From NCBI GenBank assembly GCA_964630265.1, contig CAZVRW010000089.1, forward strand, positions 1 through 10,263: a stretch of DNA of 10,263 nt. The letters run 5' to 3'. Under the pieces are notes generated by a model, which saw only the letters and a program-made list of their open reading frames with translations, was not told the origin of the DNA and searched no databases. Positions 1-5,864 of this stretch are shown here, piece by piece. A program made the position numbers and the translations under genes. Source of the DNA: CAZBWP01 sp964630265. GTDB taxonomy: Bacteria; Pseudomonadota; Alphaproteobacteria; Rhodospirillales; Defluviicoccaceae. Every line of letters starts with the position of its first letter. The first letter of the stretch is position 1.

Positions 1-79
1 CGGGGGAAATGCCGATGGTCACATCGCCGCCGGCGGCGATGCTGTGGTGCTTGGCGCTGATCGGCGTCTGCTCGAACAT
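1..79 (-). CDS. Possible N-terminal fragment of an unidentified protein, cut by the window edge
   Basis: Downstream of the first LysR gene on the same strand, an ATG at 79 opens a frame that stays open to the window edge (26 codons, beginning MFEQTPISAKHH and continuing SIAAGGDVTIG). Its residue composition looks like protein, whereas the overlapping frame starting at the ATG at 119 is arginine-rich and looks like a shadow. No clear ribosome binding site precedes position 79, and the frame is also open upstream, so the true start could be earlier. I do not recognise the family. If real, it would follow the LysR gene by about 90 nt. Confidence 0.25.
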   Translation of the reverse strand, partial: MFEQTPISAKHHSIAAGGDVTIGISP

Positions 80-167
80 CAGCCGCGGTCTTCGGCGTCG
101 TCGCGGCGCCTCTGGCCATTTTGCGACCACGGACCCGAGTGCGGTCGCGCTCCCCGCACTGGCCTCG

Positions 168-1052
168 TCAGGCTTCTATCGCGGCCGAACCGTGTTCCAG
201 GGCTCGGATGATGTATTCGAAGAGCCGCTTTACCGGCTCGCTAACCGTCGCGGCCATTTGCAGAGCGATCTCGGTATGGTGGAGGTCGGGGAAACCCGTC
301 TCCTGAACGTCGAGGATTGTCAGGCCCGGCGGCACCATCTCCTTCGGCAACACTGTCACCCCCAGTTCGGCCCGTACCGCCGCGAGAGTCCCGGCGAGGG
401 AGGAGCACGTGTACCCGATCCGCCAGTCGCGGCCGATACGGTCGAGGGCATTGGTCGCCCGCTTGCGGTAGACACATGGCTGGGGCGAGACCACCAAAGG
501 CAAGGGGCCGACTTGCCGCGCGACCTGTCGGTGGGCTGCGGCCCACACCAAGGGCTCCCGCCACACCCGAATACCCGCGGCCGATGACTGCGGCTCTCGC
601 TTGGTGAGCACCAAGTCCAACTCGCCTCGCCCAAACCGGGTAAGCAGCGGCAGTGTCAGTTCGCAGGTCACCTCCAGGCCCACTGCGGGATACGCGTGGC
701 GGAATTCCGAGAGAATGTGCGGCAGGTGGGTGGTGGCGAAATCCTCCGGAGCGCCGAGCCGAACAACCCCCGATATCTGCGGCTCTCGCACCCGCGCCAT
801 CAGTTCGTCGTTCAATGACAGCATCCGCCGAGCGTAGTCGAGGATGATCTCCCCTTCGCGGGTGACAACCACTTGGCGGGGCTGGCGGAGCAGCAACCGG
901 GCGCCGACGGAGGATTCTAGCCGGCGGATCTGCAGCGAAACGGTCGATTGTTGCCGGTGGAGGCGCTTACCGGCGCGGCTGAAGCCACCGCAATCGACGA
1001 CAGCGACGAAACACCGCAGCAGGTCGATATCGAGATTGGTTGCTGCGACCAT
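168..1052 (-). CDS. LysR-type transcriptional regulator, LrhA/HexA-like
   Basis: A 294-residue DNA-binding regulator of normal LysR length. An N-terminal winged helix-turn-helix covers roughly residues 5-65 (LDIDLLRCFVAVVDCGGFSR, then a recognition region with QSTVSLQIRRLE). A linker helix follows, then the periplasmic-binding-protein-like effector domain from about residue 90 to the end. LDIDLLR.FVAV near the start, the phrase LDYARRMLSLNDE and GELDLVLTKREP all recall the LrhA/HexA/PecT branch, which controls motility, virulence or metabolism in other bacteria. The effector is unknown. The ATG at 1052 is the only reasonable start; a GGGG run sits just upstream but unusually close. The gene is divergent from the carboxylase operon with a 191-nt shared region, the usual arrangement for a LysR regulator and its target, so it probably controls the carboxylase genes and itself. 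The family call is firm; the subfamily and target are inferred. Confidence 0.93.
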   Translation of the reverse strand: MVAATNLDIDLLRCFVAVVDCGGFSRAGKRLHRQQSTVSLQIRRLESSVGARLLLRQPRQVVVTREGEIILDYARRMLSLNDELMARVREPQISGVVRLGAPEDFATTHLPHILSEFRHAYPAVGLEVTCELTLPLLTRFGRGELDLVLTKREPQSSAAGIRVWREPLVWAAAHRQVARQVGPLPLVVSPQPCVYRKRATNALDRIGRDWRIGYTCSSLAGTLAAVRAELGVTVLPKEMVPPGLTILDVQETGFPDLHHTEIALQMAATVSEPVKRLFEYIIRALEHGSAAIEA

Positions 1053-1089
1053 TACCCCAACACCATCAAAAAACGCAATACCACCAATT

Positions 1090-1111
1090 TACATAATCTA
1101 TTTCTAATGTA
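1090..1111. promoter_or_regulatory. Inverted repeat, candidate LysR operator (TACAT-N12-ATGTA)
   Basis: TACAT at 1090-1094 and ATGTA at 1107-1111 form a perfect 5-bp dyad around a 12-nt AT-rich spacer, with one further inner pair (A1096-T1105). The pair T1094-N11-A1106 fits the loose T-N11-A LysR signature. It lies 38 bp upstream of the LysR start and about 130 bp upstream of the beta-subunit start, a plausible activator site. The dyad is directly visible; binding by the adjacent regulator is inferred. Confidence 0.4.
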
Positions 1112-1141
1112 GGGATGGTTGCTGCACAAGCGAAGCTCCGA

Positions 1142-1152
1142 TTGCGTTGCAA
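1142..1152. promoter_or_regulatory. Short dyad TTGC-GTT-GCAA in the carboxylase leader
   Basis: A 4+4 bp perfect inverted repeat around GTT. Ten of its eleven bases (TGCGTTGCAA) recur at 5837-5846 just ahead of dabB. It may be a binding site for a common regulator, but the protein is unknown. Confidence 0.3.
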
Positions 1153-1243
1153 AAATCAACCGTCGAGACGGCCACGCCCGGTCGAAATGAACCCGGACGA
1201 ACCCGGCATACCGTGGCGAGGCCCGGCGACGAGGAGACGAGAC

Positions 1244-2776
1244 ATGCGCGAGATCATCGAGGTGCTGGACAGAAAGCGGGAACGGGCACGACTGGGCGGC
1301 GGCGAAGAGCGGATTGCCACCCAGCACGGTCGCGGCAAGCTCACCGCCCGCGAACGGATACAGGTGCTGTTCGACCCCAACTCGTTCGAAGAGTGGGACA
1401 TGTTCGTTGAACACCGGTGCACCGATTTCGGCATGGGCGCCAACCGCATCCCTGGCGACAGTGTGGTTACCGGCTATGGCACGATCTATGGCCGGGCGGT
1501 GTTCGTGTTCAGCCAAGATTTCACCGTGCTTGGCGGCAGCCTTTCGGAAGCTCACGCGGAGAAGATCTGCAAGGTGTACGACACGGCGATGAAGGTCGGC
1601 GCGCCGGTCGTGGGGATCAAGGACTCGGGCGGCGCCCGGATCCAGGAAGGCATCGCCTCGCTGTCGGGCTACACCGAGGTGTTCAAGCGGAACGTGCTTG
1701 CCTCGGGTGTCGTGCCGCAGATTTCGGTGATCATGGGACCCTGCGCCGGCGGCGCCGTCTATTCGCCGGCCCTCACCGATTTCGTCATGATGGTTGAGGA
1801 CCGCTCGCACATGTACCTTACCGGGCCTGAGGTGGTGCGGCAGACCACCCATGAGACGGTGGACCATGAGTCCCTCGGCGGCGCCTCGGTACACACCTCG
1901 CGGTCCGGGGTGGCCGACGCCGCCTACGCCGACGATGTGGAGGCGCTGCTCTACGTTCGCCGACTCATCGGCTTCCTGCCCTCCTCCAACCGACAGCCGG
2001 TGCCGACGTGGCCGTCCCATGACCCCCTCGACCGGGTCGAGTTGTCCCTCGACACCCTGGTTCCCGAGAACCCCAACCAACCCTACGACATGCGCGAGTT
2101 GGTACTGAAGATCCTCGACGAGGGGGAATTCTTCGAGCTGAAGGCGGAGTTCGCGCGCAACATCATCGTCGGCTTTGGGCGGATGAACGGCGCGCCTGTA
2201 GGGATCGTCGCCAACCAGCCGCTGGTTCTCGCCGGCTGCCTCGACATCGACGCCTCGGTCAAAGCAGCCCGGTTCGTCCGCTTCTGCGATTGTTTCAATA
2301 TTCCCATTGTCACCCTGGTGGACGTGCCCGGTTTCCTGCCCGGAGTGGGGCAGGAGCACAACGGCATCATCCGCCACGGCGCCAAGCTGCTCTATGCTTA
2401 TGCTGAGGCGACGGTGCCGAAGGTCACGGTGATCACCCGCAAGGCCTATGGCGGTGCCTATGCGGTGATGGGGTCCAAGCACCTTCGCGGTGACATCAAT
2501 TTCGCTTGGCCAACGGCGGAAATCGCCGTGATGGGCTCGAAAGGTGCTGTGGAGATCATCTTTCGGGCCGAGTTCGGGGATCCGTCACGGATCAACCAGC
2601 GCGTCGAGGAGTACAACGAGGCCTTCGCCAACCCGTTCGCTGCGGCCCGCCGCGGTTTTATCGATGATGTGATCATGCCGCACAGCACCCGTCGTCGGGT
2701 GTGCCGGGCGCTCACCCTTCTTCGCGGCAAAACCGTCGATCAGCCGTGGAAGAAGCACGCCAACATGCCGCTTTGA
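1244..2776 (+). CDS. pccB: Acyl-CoA carboxylase carboxyltransferase (beta) subunit, propionyl-CoA carboxylase-like
   Basis: Transfers the carboxyl group from carboxybiotin on the alpha subunit to an acyl-CoA; canonical PccB makes methylmalonyl-CoA from propionyl-CoA in the cytosol as part of an alpha6beta6 complex. The 510-residue length from the ATG at 1244 equals the usual PccB length, and GAGGAG at 1231-1236 is a good ribosome binding site 7 nt upstream; the 43-residue extension to the ATG at 1115 lacks family resemblance. Two crotonase-fold halves are visible. The first has DSGGARIQEG (127-136) and GPCAGG (165-170). The second has DVPGFLPG (360-367) and KAYGGAY (400-406). The C-terminal PWKKH..MPL is typical of PccB. 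Oddities: the position normally Asp in the AYDVM motif is Ala407, and the loop normally like GTAQEYGG reads GVGQEHNG (367-374). The enzyme class is sure, but propionyl-CoA as the real substrate is not; butyryl-, acetyl- or another acyl-CoA is possible. Confidence 0.93.
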   Translation: MREIIEVLDRKRERARLGGGEERIATQHGRGKLTARERIQVLFDPNSFEEWDMFVEHRCTDFGMGANRIPGDSVVTGYGTIYGRAVFVFSQDFTVLGGSLSEAHAEKICKVYDTAMKVGAPVVGIKDSGGARIQEGIASLSGYTEVFKRNVLASGVVPQISVIMGPCAGGAVYSPALTDFVMMVEDRSHMYLTGPEVVRQTTHETVDHESLGGASVHTSRSGVADAAYADDVEALLYVRRLIGFLPSSNRQPVPTWPSHDPLDRVELSLDTLVPENPNQPYDMRELVLKILDEGEFFELKAEFARNIIVGFGRMNGAPVGIVANQPLVLAGCLDIDASVKAARFVRFCDCFNIPIVTLVDVPGFLPGVGQEHNGIIRHGAKLLYAYAEATVPKVTVITRKAYGGAYAVMGSKHLRGDINFAWPTAEIAVMGSKGAVEIIFRAEFGDPSRINQRVEEYNEAFANPFAAARRGFIDDVIMPHSTRRRVCRALTLLRGKTVDQPWKKHANMPL

Positions 2777-2786
2777 GGGGGTTGCC

Positions 2787-4787
2787 ATGTTCGAGAAACT
2801 GCTCATCGCCAACCGCGGCGAGATCGCGCTTCGGATCAACCGCACGGCTCAGCGGCTCGGCATTCCCACTGTCGCCGTTTACTCCGACGCCGACAAGTAC
2901 AGCCCCCATGTGACCGCCTGCAACGAGGCGGTGTGCATCGGCCCGCCGCCGCCGCGGGACAGCTACCTGAACATGGAGGCGATCCTGGAGGCCTGTCGTG
3001 CCACCGGCGCCGACGCCGTCCACCCTGGCTATGGTTTCCTCTCCGAAAAGGCGGCGTTCGCCGAGACAGTGGCAGCGGCCGGCATGACTTTCGTCGGTCC
3101 ACCGGCGGACGTCATCGCGCTGATGGGCGACAAAATCGTTGCCAACCGCACCGCCGATGCCGCCGGGGTCAGCACCGTTCCGGGCCACCGGGACGTGATC
3201 GCCAGCCCCGAAGCGGCAGTGGAGATCGGCCAGGCGATCGGCTATCCGGTGATGCTCAAGGCAGCGGCAGGCGGCGGCGGCAAGGGAATGCGGATCGCCC
3301 GCACCGATGATGACCTGCGTGAGGCCTTCCGGGTCGCGTCAAGCGAGGCGGTAACGGCCTTCGGCGACGCACGCGTGTTCATCGAAAAATACATCGAGCG
3401 ACCCCGCCACATCGAAATCCAGATCCTCGCCGACGGGGCCGGCACGACACTTTACCTGGGCGAGCGAGAATGCTCGATCCAGCGCCGTCACCAGAAGGTC
3501 ATCGAGGAAGCGCCATCGCCGTTCGTCACCCCCGAGCTCAGGCGGGCCATGGGCGAGCAGGCGGCCGCGTTGGCTACGGCGGTCGGCTACCGTTCTGCGG
3601 GGACGGTGGAGTTTGTCGTCGATCAAAGCGGCGCGTTCTACTTCCTGGAAATGAACACCCGCCTCCAGGTCGAGCACTCGGTCACCGAGTTCATCACCGG
3701 CCTCGACTTGGTGGAATGGATGCTTCGGATCGCCGCCGGCGAGGCCCTCCCGTTCCAGCAACACCAGATCGACCTGACCGGGTGGGCAATCGAAACCCGA
3801 GTCTATGCCGAGGATCCGAACCGCGGCTTCCTGCCCTCCACGGGCCGGCTCGTTCGCTACCGCATGCCCACCGACAGCCGCGACGTGCGGGTTGACAGTG
3901 GCGTCTATGAGGGTGGGGAGATCAGCCTTTTCTACGATCCGATGATCGCCAAGGTGACCACCTGGGGGCGTAACCGCGCGACCGCTGTCGAATCTCTGCG
4001 CCTCGCCCTCGACGAGGTCTACATCGAAGGCGTGCGCCATAATGTGGCGTTCCTGTCGGCCCTGCTCGCCCATCCCCGCTTCCTCGTCGGCGACACCAAC
4101 ACCAACCTGATCGCCGATGAATATCCCGATGGCTTCTCCCCGGCGCCCCTCGAGGCCCAAGATCTCAACGACATCATTGCTTCGGCGGTGCTGATGCACC
4201 TCCGCCACGTCTTCCGCGCCTCCCAGGCGGGCGGGCAGATGCCCGGATTCCACAAACGCATGCCGGCGGAGTGGGAGGTACGGGTCGGCGAGACCTTCTA
4301 CCCAGTCAGGATGGCACCGGCGCCGGTCGGAGGATCGGAGGAGGGCTTCGAGTTGGTCATCGATGGCCATGACATCGCCATCCGCAGCGCTTGGCAGGTC
4401 GGCGATCCCGTCCTCGACTGCACCATCAATGCCCGTCCGCGGGCGTTCAAGGTGCTGCGCGAGGGCCTCGGCTACCGGCTGTTTCATCTGGGGGCCGAGG
4501 TCGACGTCATGGTCTTCCGGGCGGACGTCGCTCAGTTCGCCAAACGGATGCCGAAGCGGAAGTCCATCGACTTGTCCCAATTCCTGGTGTCACCGATGCC
4601 GGGGCTGCTACGCTCCGTGGCGGTTGCGGTGGGGGAGAAGGTCAACCCCGGCGATGAGTTGGCCGTTGTCGAAGCCATGAAGATGGAGAACGTGCTCAAG
4701 GCCTCCCGCGCCGGCCGTGTTGCCGAGATCATGGCGACGCCCGGCGACACCCTTGCGGTCGGCCAGACCATCCTCGCTTTTGAATAA
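2787..4787 (+). CDS. pccA: Acyl-CoA carboxylase biotin carboxylase/biotin carrier (alpha) subunit, propionyl-CoA carboxylase-like
   Basis: Carboxylates its own covalently bound biotin using ATP and bicarbonate, then presents it to the beta subunit. The 666-residue length is typical of PccA. The biotin carboxylase domain spans about residues 1-450 and starts with the hallmark FEKLLIANRGEIA. The ATP-grasp part has K158 followed by the glycine loop GGGGKG (162-167), RRHQKVIEEA around Lys237, Glu275, and EMNTRLQVEH with Glu288 and Arg292, which align with the known E. coli AccC catalytic residues. About 460-590 is the alpha-beta interaction region. The C-terminal biotinyl domain carries AMKM with biotinylated Lys632, 34 residues from the end as is usual. 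GAGGGGG at 2775-2781, overlapping the beta-subunit stop, gives a ribosome binding site 5 nt before the ATG. The 10-nt gap to the preceding gene indicates co-transcription and balanced synthesis. All catalytic residues I could check are present. No biotin ligase gene is in the window, so biotinylation must rely on one elsewhere. Confidence 0.96.
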   Translation: MFEKLLIANRGEIALRINRTAQRLGIPTVAVYSDADKYSPHVTACNEAVCIGPPPPRDSYLNMEAILEACRATGADAVHPGYGFLSEKAAFAETVAAAGMTFVGPPADVIALMGDKIVANRTADAAGVSTVPGHRDVIASPEAAVEIGQAIGYPVMLKAAAGGGGKGMRIARTDDDLREAFRVASSEAVTAFGDARVFIEKYIERPRHIEIQILADGAGTTLYLGERECSIQRRHQKVIEEAPSPFVTPELRRAMGEQAAALATAVGYRSAGTVEFVVDQSGAFYFLEMNTRLQVEHSVTEFITGLDLVEWMLRIAAGEALPFQQHQIDLTGWAIETRVYAEDPNRGFLPSTGRLVRYRMPTDSRDVRVDSGVYEGGEISLFYDPMIAKVTTWGRNRATAVESLRLALDEVYIEGVRHNVAFLSALLAHPRFLVGDTNTNLIADEYPDGFSPAPLEAQDLNDIIASAVLMHLRHVFRASQAGGQMPGFHKRMPAEWEVRVGETFYPVRMAPAPVGGSEEGFELVIDGHDIAIRSAWQVGDPVLDCTINARPRAFKVLREGLGYRLFHLGAEVDVMVFRADVAQFAKRMPKRKSIDLSQFLVSPMPGLLRSVAVAVGEKVNPGDELAVVEAMKMENVLKASRAGRVAEIMATPGDTLAVGQTILAFE

Positions 4788-4805
4788 GCACGCTGGGCTC
4801 GTGCT
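4787..4805 (+). terminator. Stem-loop just after the alpha-subunit stop, possible weak terminator
   Basis: AGCACG (4787-4792) and CGTGCT (4800-4805) form a perfect 6-bp stem with a 7-nt loop, starting on the last base of the stop codon. The tail (GAGGTTTCTCT) has only a short T run, so it is not a textbook intrinsic terminator. It lies between convergent genes, where a terminator is expected. Confidence 0.4.
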
Positions 4806-4892
4806 GAGGTTTCTCTGCCCCGTGACGCGGTCCCCTTGCTCGTTGCCAAAGGCTGCGGGGGCCGGGCGGCGATAGCGGGTTGGGGCCTCGGA

Positions 4893-5765
4893 TCAGCCGG
4901 GCAAGACCTCGGCCAGGAGTGGATTCGGGAAAACCCTGGCAAGTGTGACTGCAAGGAATGTCTCGCGAATGTCATCAAGCCCCGCCGCACTGACCAGAAG
5001 TCCGCGGGCGATTTCGTCCTGCACGACGATGGGCGGGATGAGGGCGAGGCCGGCATCTTCGCGGGCGAGCAGGCGGAGCATTGCCATATCGTCGGCTTCC
5101 GCGGCGATGGCGGGAGTAACGCCGAGCCGGGCGGTAAGGGCATCGAAGGCGGCGCGCAGCGCGGTGTCAGGAGTGGGCAGGACCAGCGGCTCAGAGGCAA
5201 GGAGCTTGGGCAGCGGGCGTGGGGTGGTTCCGACCCGGGCCGGCGTGCCAACCAGGCTGACGGGCTGTTCGGCGAGGCGATGGACGAGCCAGGGGCTGGC
5301 GGCATCCCGCGCCGGCGGCAGGTTGGTGAGCACCACGTCCAGGGCGATCGATTCCAGCCCACGCAAGAGTGCGGCCTGTGAGCCTGACCGCAGCACCACC
5401 TCAACATCCGCGCGGCCAATGAGCGGGCGCAAAAACTGGATCTGAAAGTTGCGTGACAGCGTGGCCAGGGCGCCGACGCGCAGCGCGCGCCGCACCCTCC
5501 CCGTCTCGCGCAAGGTGGCGGTCAGATCCTCGGCCGTACGGAAGATCGCCTCGGCATGGTCGAGCGCGATGCGTCCGGCCTCGGTGAGGAACAGGCTGCG
5601 TCCGCGCCGCTCGAACAGGTCGTGGCCAAGCGCGGCCTCCAGCGCCTTGATCTGCGTGGACAATGCCGATTGCGAGAGGTTCAGCGTGCGCGCCGCGCCG
5701 GTCAGGGTGCCATCGGTCGCGACGGCGCGAAACAAACGCAAGTGATGCAGGTTCAGCGTTACCAT
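4893..5765 (-). CDS. LysR-type transcriptional regulator, NhaR-like, divergent from dabBA
   Basis: A 290-residue LysR regulator. The N-terminal helix-turn-helix domain (about residues 3-65) contains LNLHHLRLFRAVAT, then SQSALSTQIKALE, and ends with the LFERRGRSLFLTEAG block typical of LysR proteins. An effector-binding domain of about 200 residues follows. The wording LTEAGRIALDHAEAIF and the layout of the second half (DVVLTNLP, then an ADDMAMLRLLA segment) look like the NhaR branch, which senses cations or pH at Na+/H+ antiporter genes, more than like CbbR; this is judged by eye only. The start at 5765 keeps the standard N-terminus, with only a weak GAGA-type ribosome binding site. A perfect LysR-type dyad lies 2 bp upstream of the start codon, so the protein probably represses itself and controls dabBA. 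The ligand could be an inorganic-carbon, redox or ion signal; the sequence does not say. Confidence 0.93.
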   Translation of the reverse strand: MVTLNLHHLRLFRAVATDGTLTGAARTLNLSQSALSTQIKALEAALGHDLFERRGRSLFLTEAGRIALDHAEAIFRTAEDLTATLRETGRVRRALRVGALATLSRNFQIQFLRPLIGRADVEVVLRSGSQAALLRGLESIALDVVLTNLPPARDAASPWLVHRLAEQPVSLVGTPARVGTTPRPLPKLLASEPLVLPTPDTALRAAFDALTARLGVTPAIAAEADDMAMLRLLAREDAGLALIPPIVVQDEIARGLLVSAAGLDDIRETFLAVTLARVFPNPLLAEVLPG

Positions 5766-5767
5766 CG

Positions 5768-5782
5768 TTCTATCTCATAGAA
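5768..5782. promoter_or_regulatory. Perfect dyad TTCTAT-CTC-ATAGAA, candidate LysR operator
   Basis: A 6-bp perfect inverted repeat with a 3-nt centre. It contains T5769-N11-A5781, the classical LysR box. The right arm toward the LysR gene ends 2 bp before its start codon, so a bound protein would cover the ribosome-binding and promoter region of the regulator, a standard design for autoregulation. From the dabB side the centre is about 90 bp upstream of the start codon, a suitable activation distance. Confidence 0.6.
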
Positions 5783-5784
5783 TG

Positions 5785-5808
5785 ATTTTCGTCAAAATAT
5801 GTAATTTT
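5785..5808. repeat. Nested AT-rich inverted repeats (ATTTT / AAAAT / ATTTT)
   Basis: ATTTT (5785-5789), AAAAT (5794-5798) and ATTTT (5804-5808) make two overlapping perfect 5-bp dyads with spacers of 4 and 5 nt. This could be the second (activation) half-site of a LysR tetramer, or simply the AT-rich promoter core. T5792-N11-A5804 again fits T-N11-A. Confidence 0.35.
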
Positions 5809-5833
5809 CTCGAAGCTCGGCAACCGCTACCCC

Positions 5834-5848
5834 TGCTGCGTTGCAACA
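5834..5848. promoter_or_regulatory. Near-palindrome TGCTGC-GTT-GCAACA before dabB
   Basis: Five of six pairs match around a GTT centre. The core TGC-N3-GCA recurs in the carboxylase leader at 1143-1151. TGC...GCA dyads resemble sites described for the PHB-responsive repressor PhaR in alphaproteobacteria, but that comparison is from memory and the factor is not identified. The site ends 16 nt before the dabB start. Confidence 0.3.
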
Positions 5849-5864
5849 TGGCCGGAGACGACCG

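Larger units (their letters stand above)
1053..1243. promoter_or_regulatory. Divergent control region between the LysR gene and the carboxylase operon
   Basis: This 191-nt stretch has an AT-rich core at about 1063-1112 in an otherwise GC-rich window, as expected for two back-to-back promoters with a regulator site between them. A CATAAT word at 1092-1097 resembles a -10 element, but no convincing -35 lies at the right distance, so I do not assign a transcription start. The right half contains CGAAGCTC (1131-1138) and TGCGTTGCAA (1143-1152), both of which recur upstream of dabB. The frame of the beta subunit is open back to an ATG at 1115, but that stretch is better read as untranslated leader. 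Confidence 0.6.
5766..5864. promoter_or_regulatory. Divergent control region between the LysR gene and dabBA
   Basis: Ninety-nine nucleotides with a sharply AT-rich left half (5768-5810) and a GC-rich right half. It must hold both divergent promoters. TATGTA (5798-5803) could serve as a -10 element toward dabB, but no good -35 stands at 16-18 nt, so activator dependence is likely. It shares TATGTAA (inverted), CGAAGCTC (5811-5818) and TGCGTTGCAA (5837-5846) with the leader of the carboxylase operon, in the same order. Confidence 0.65.

Noticed and set aside
1038..1125. Direct repeat GGTTGCTGC at 1038-1046 and 1117-1125
   Set aside because: Only 9 bp, with one copy inside the LysR coding sequence; consistent with chance.
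1115..1243. N-terminal extension of the carboxyltransferase from the ATG at 1115
   Set aside because: The 43 extra residues are Arg/Pro-rich, unlike PccB N-termini, and a good ribosome binding site precedes the ATG at 1244.
1052..2482. 476-codon open frame on the minus strand
   Set aside because: Lies entirely opposite the carboxyltransferase gene, is rich in His, Arg and Asp as GC-driven antisense frames are, and has no motif or ribosome binding site.
3339..4580. 413-codon open frame on the minus strand
   Set aside because: Antisense to the biotin carboxylase subunit, with typical shadow composition and no recognisable domain.
4532..5419. 295-codon minus-strand frame spanning the end of the alpha subunit and part of the LysR gene
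   Set aside because: Overlaps two well-supported genes in other frames and is Ser/Pro/Arg-rich without motifs.
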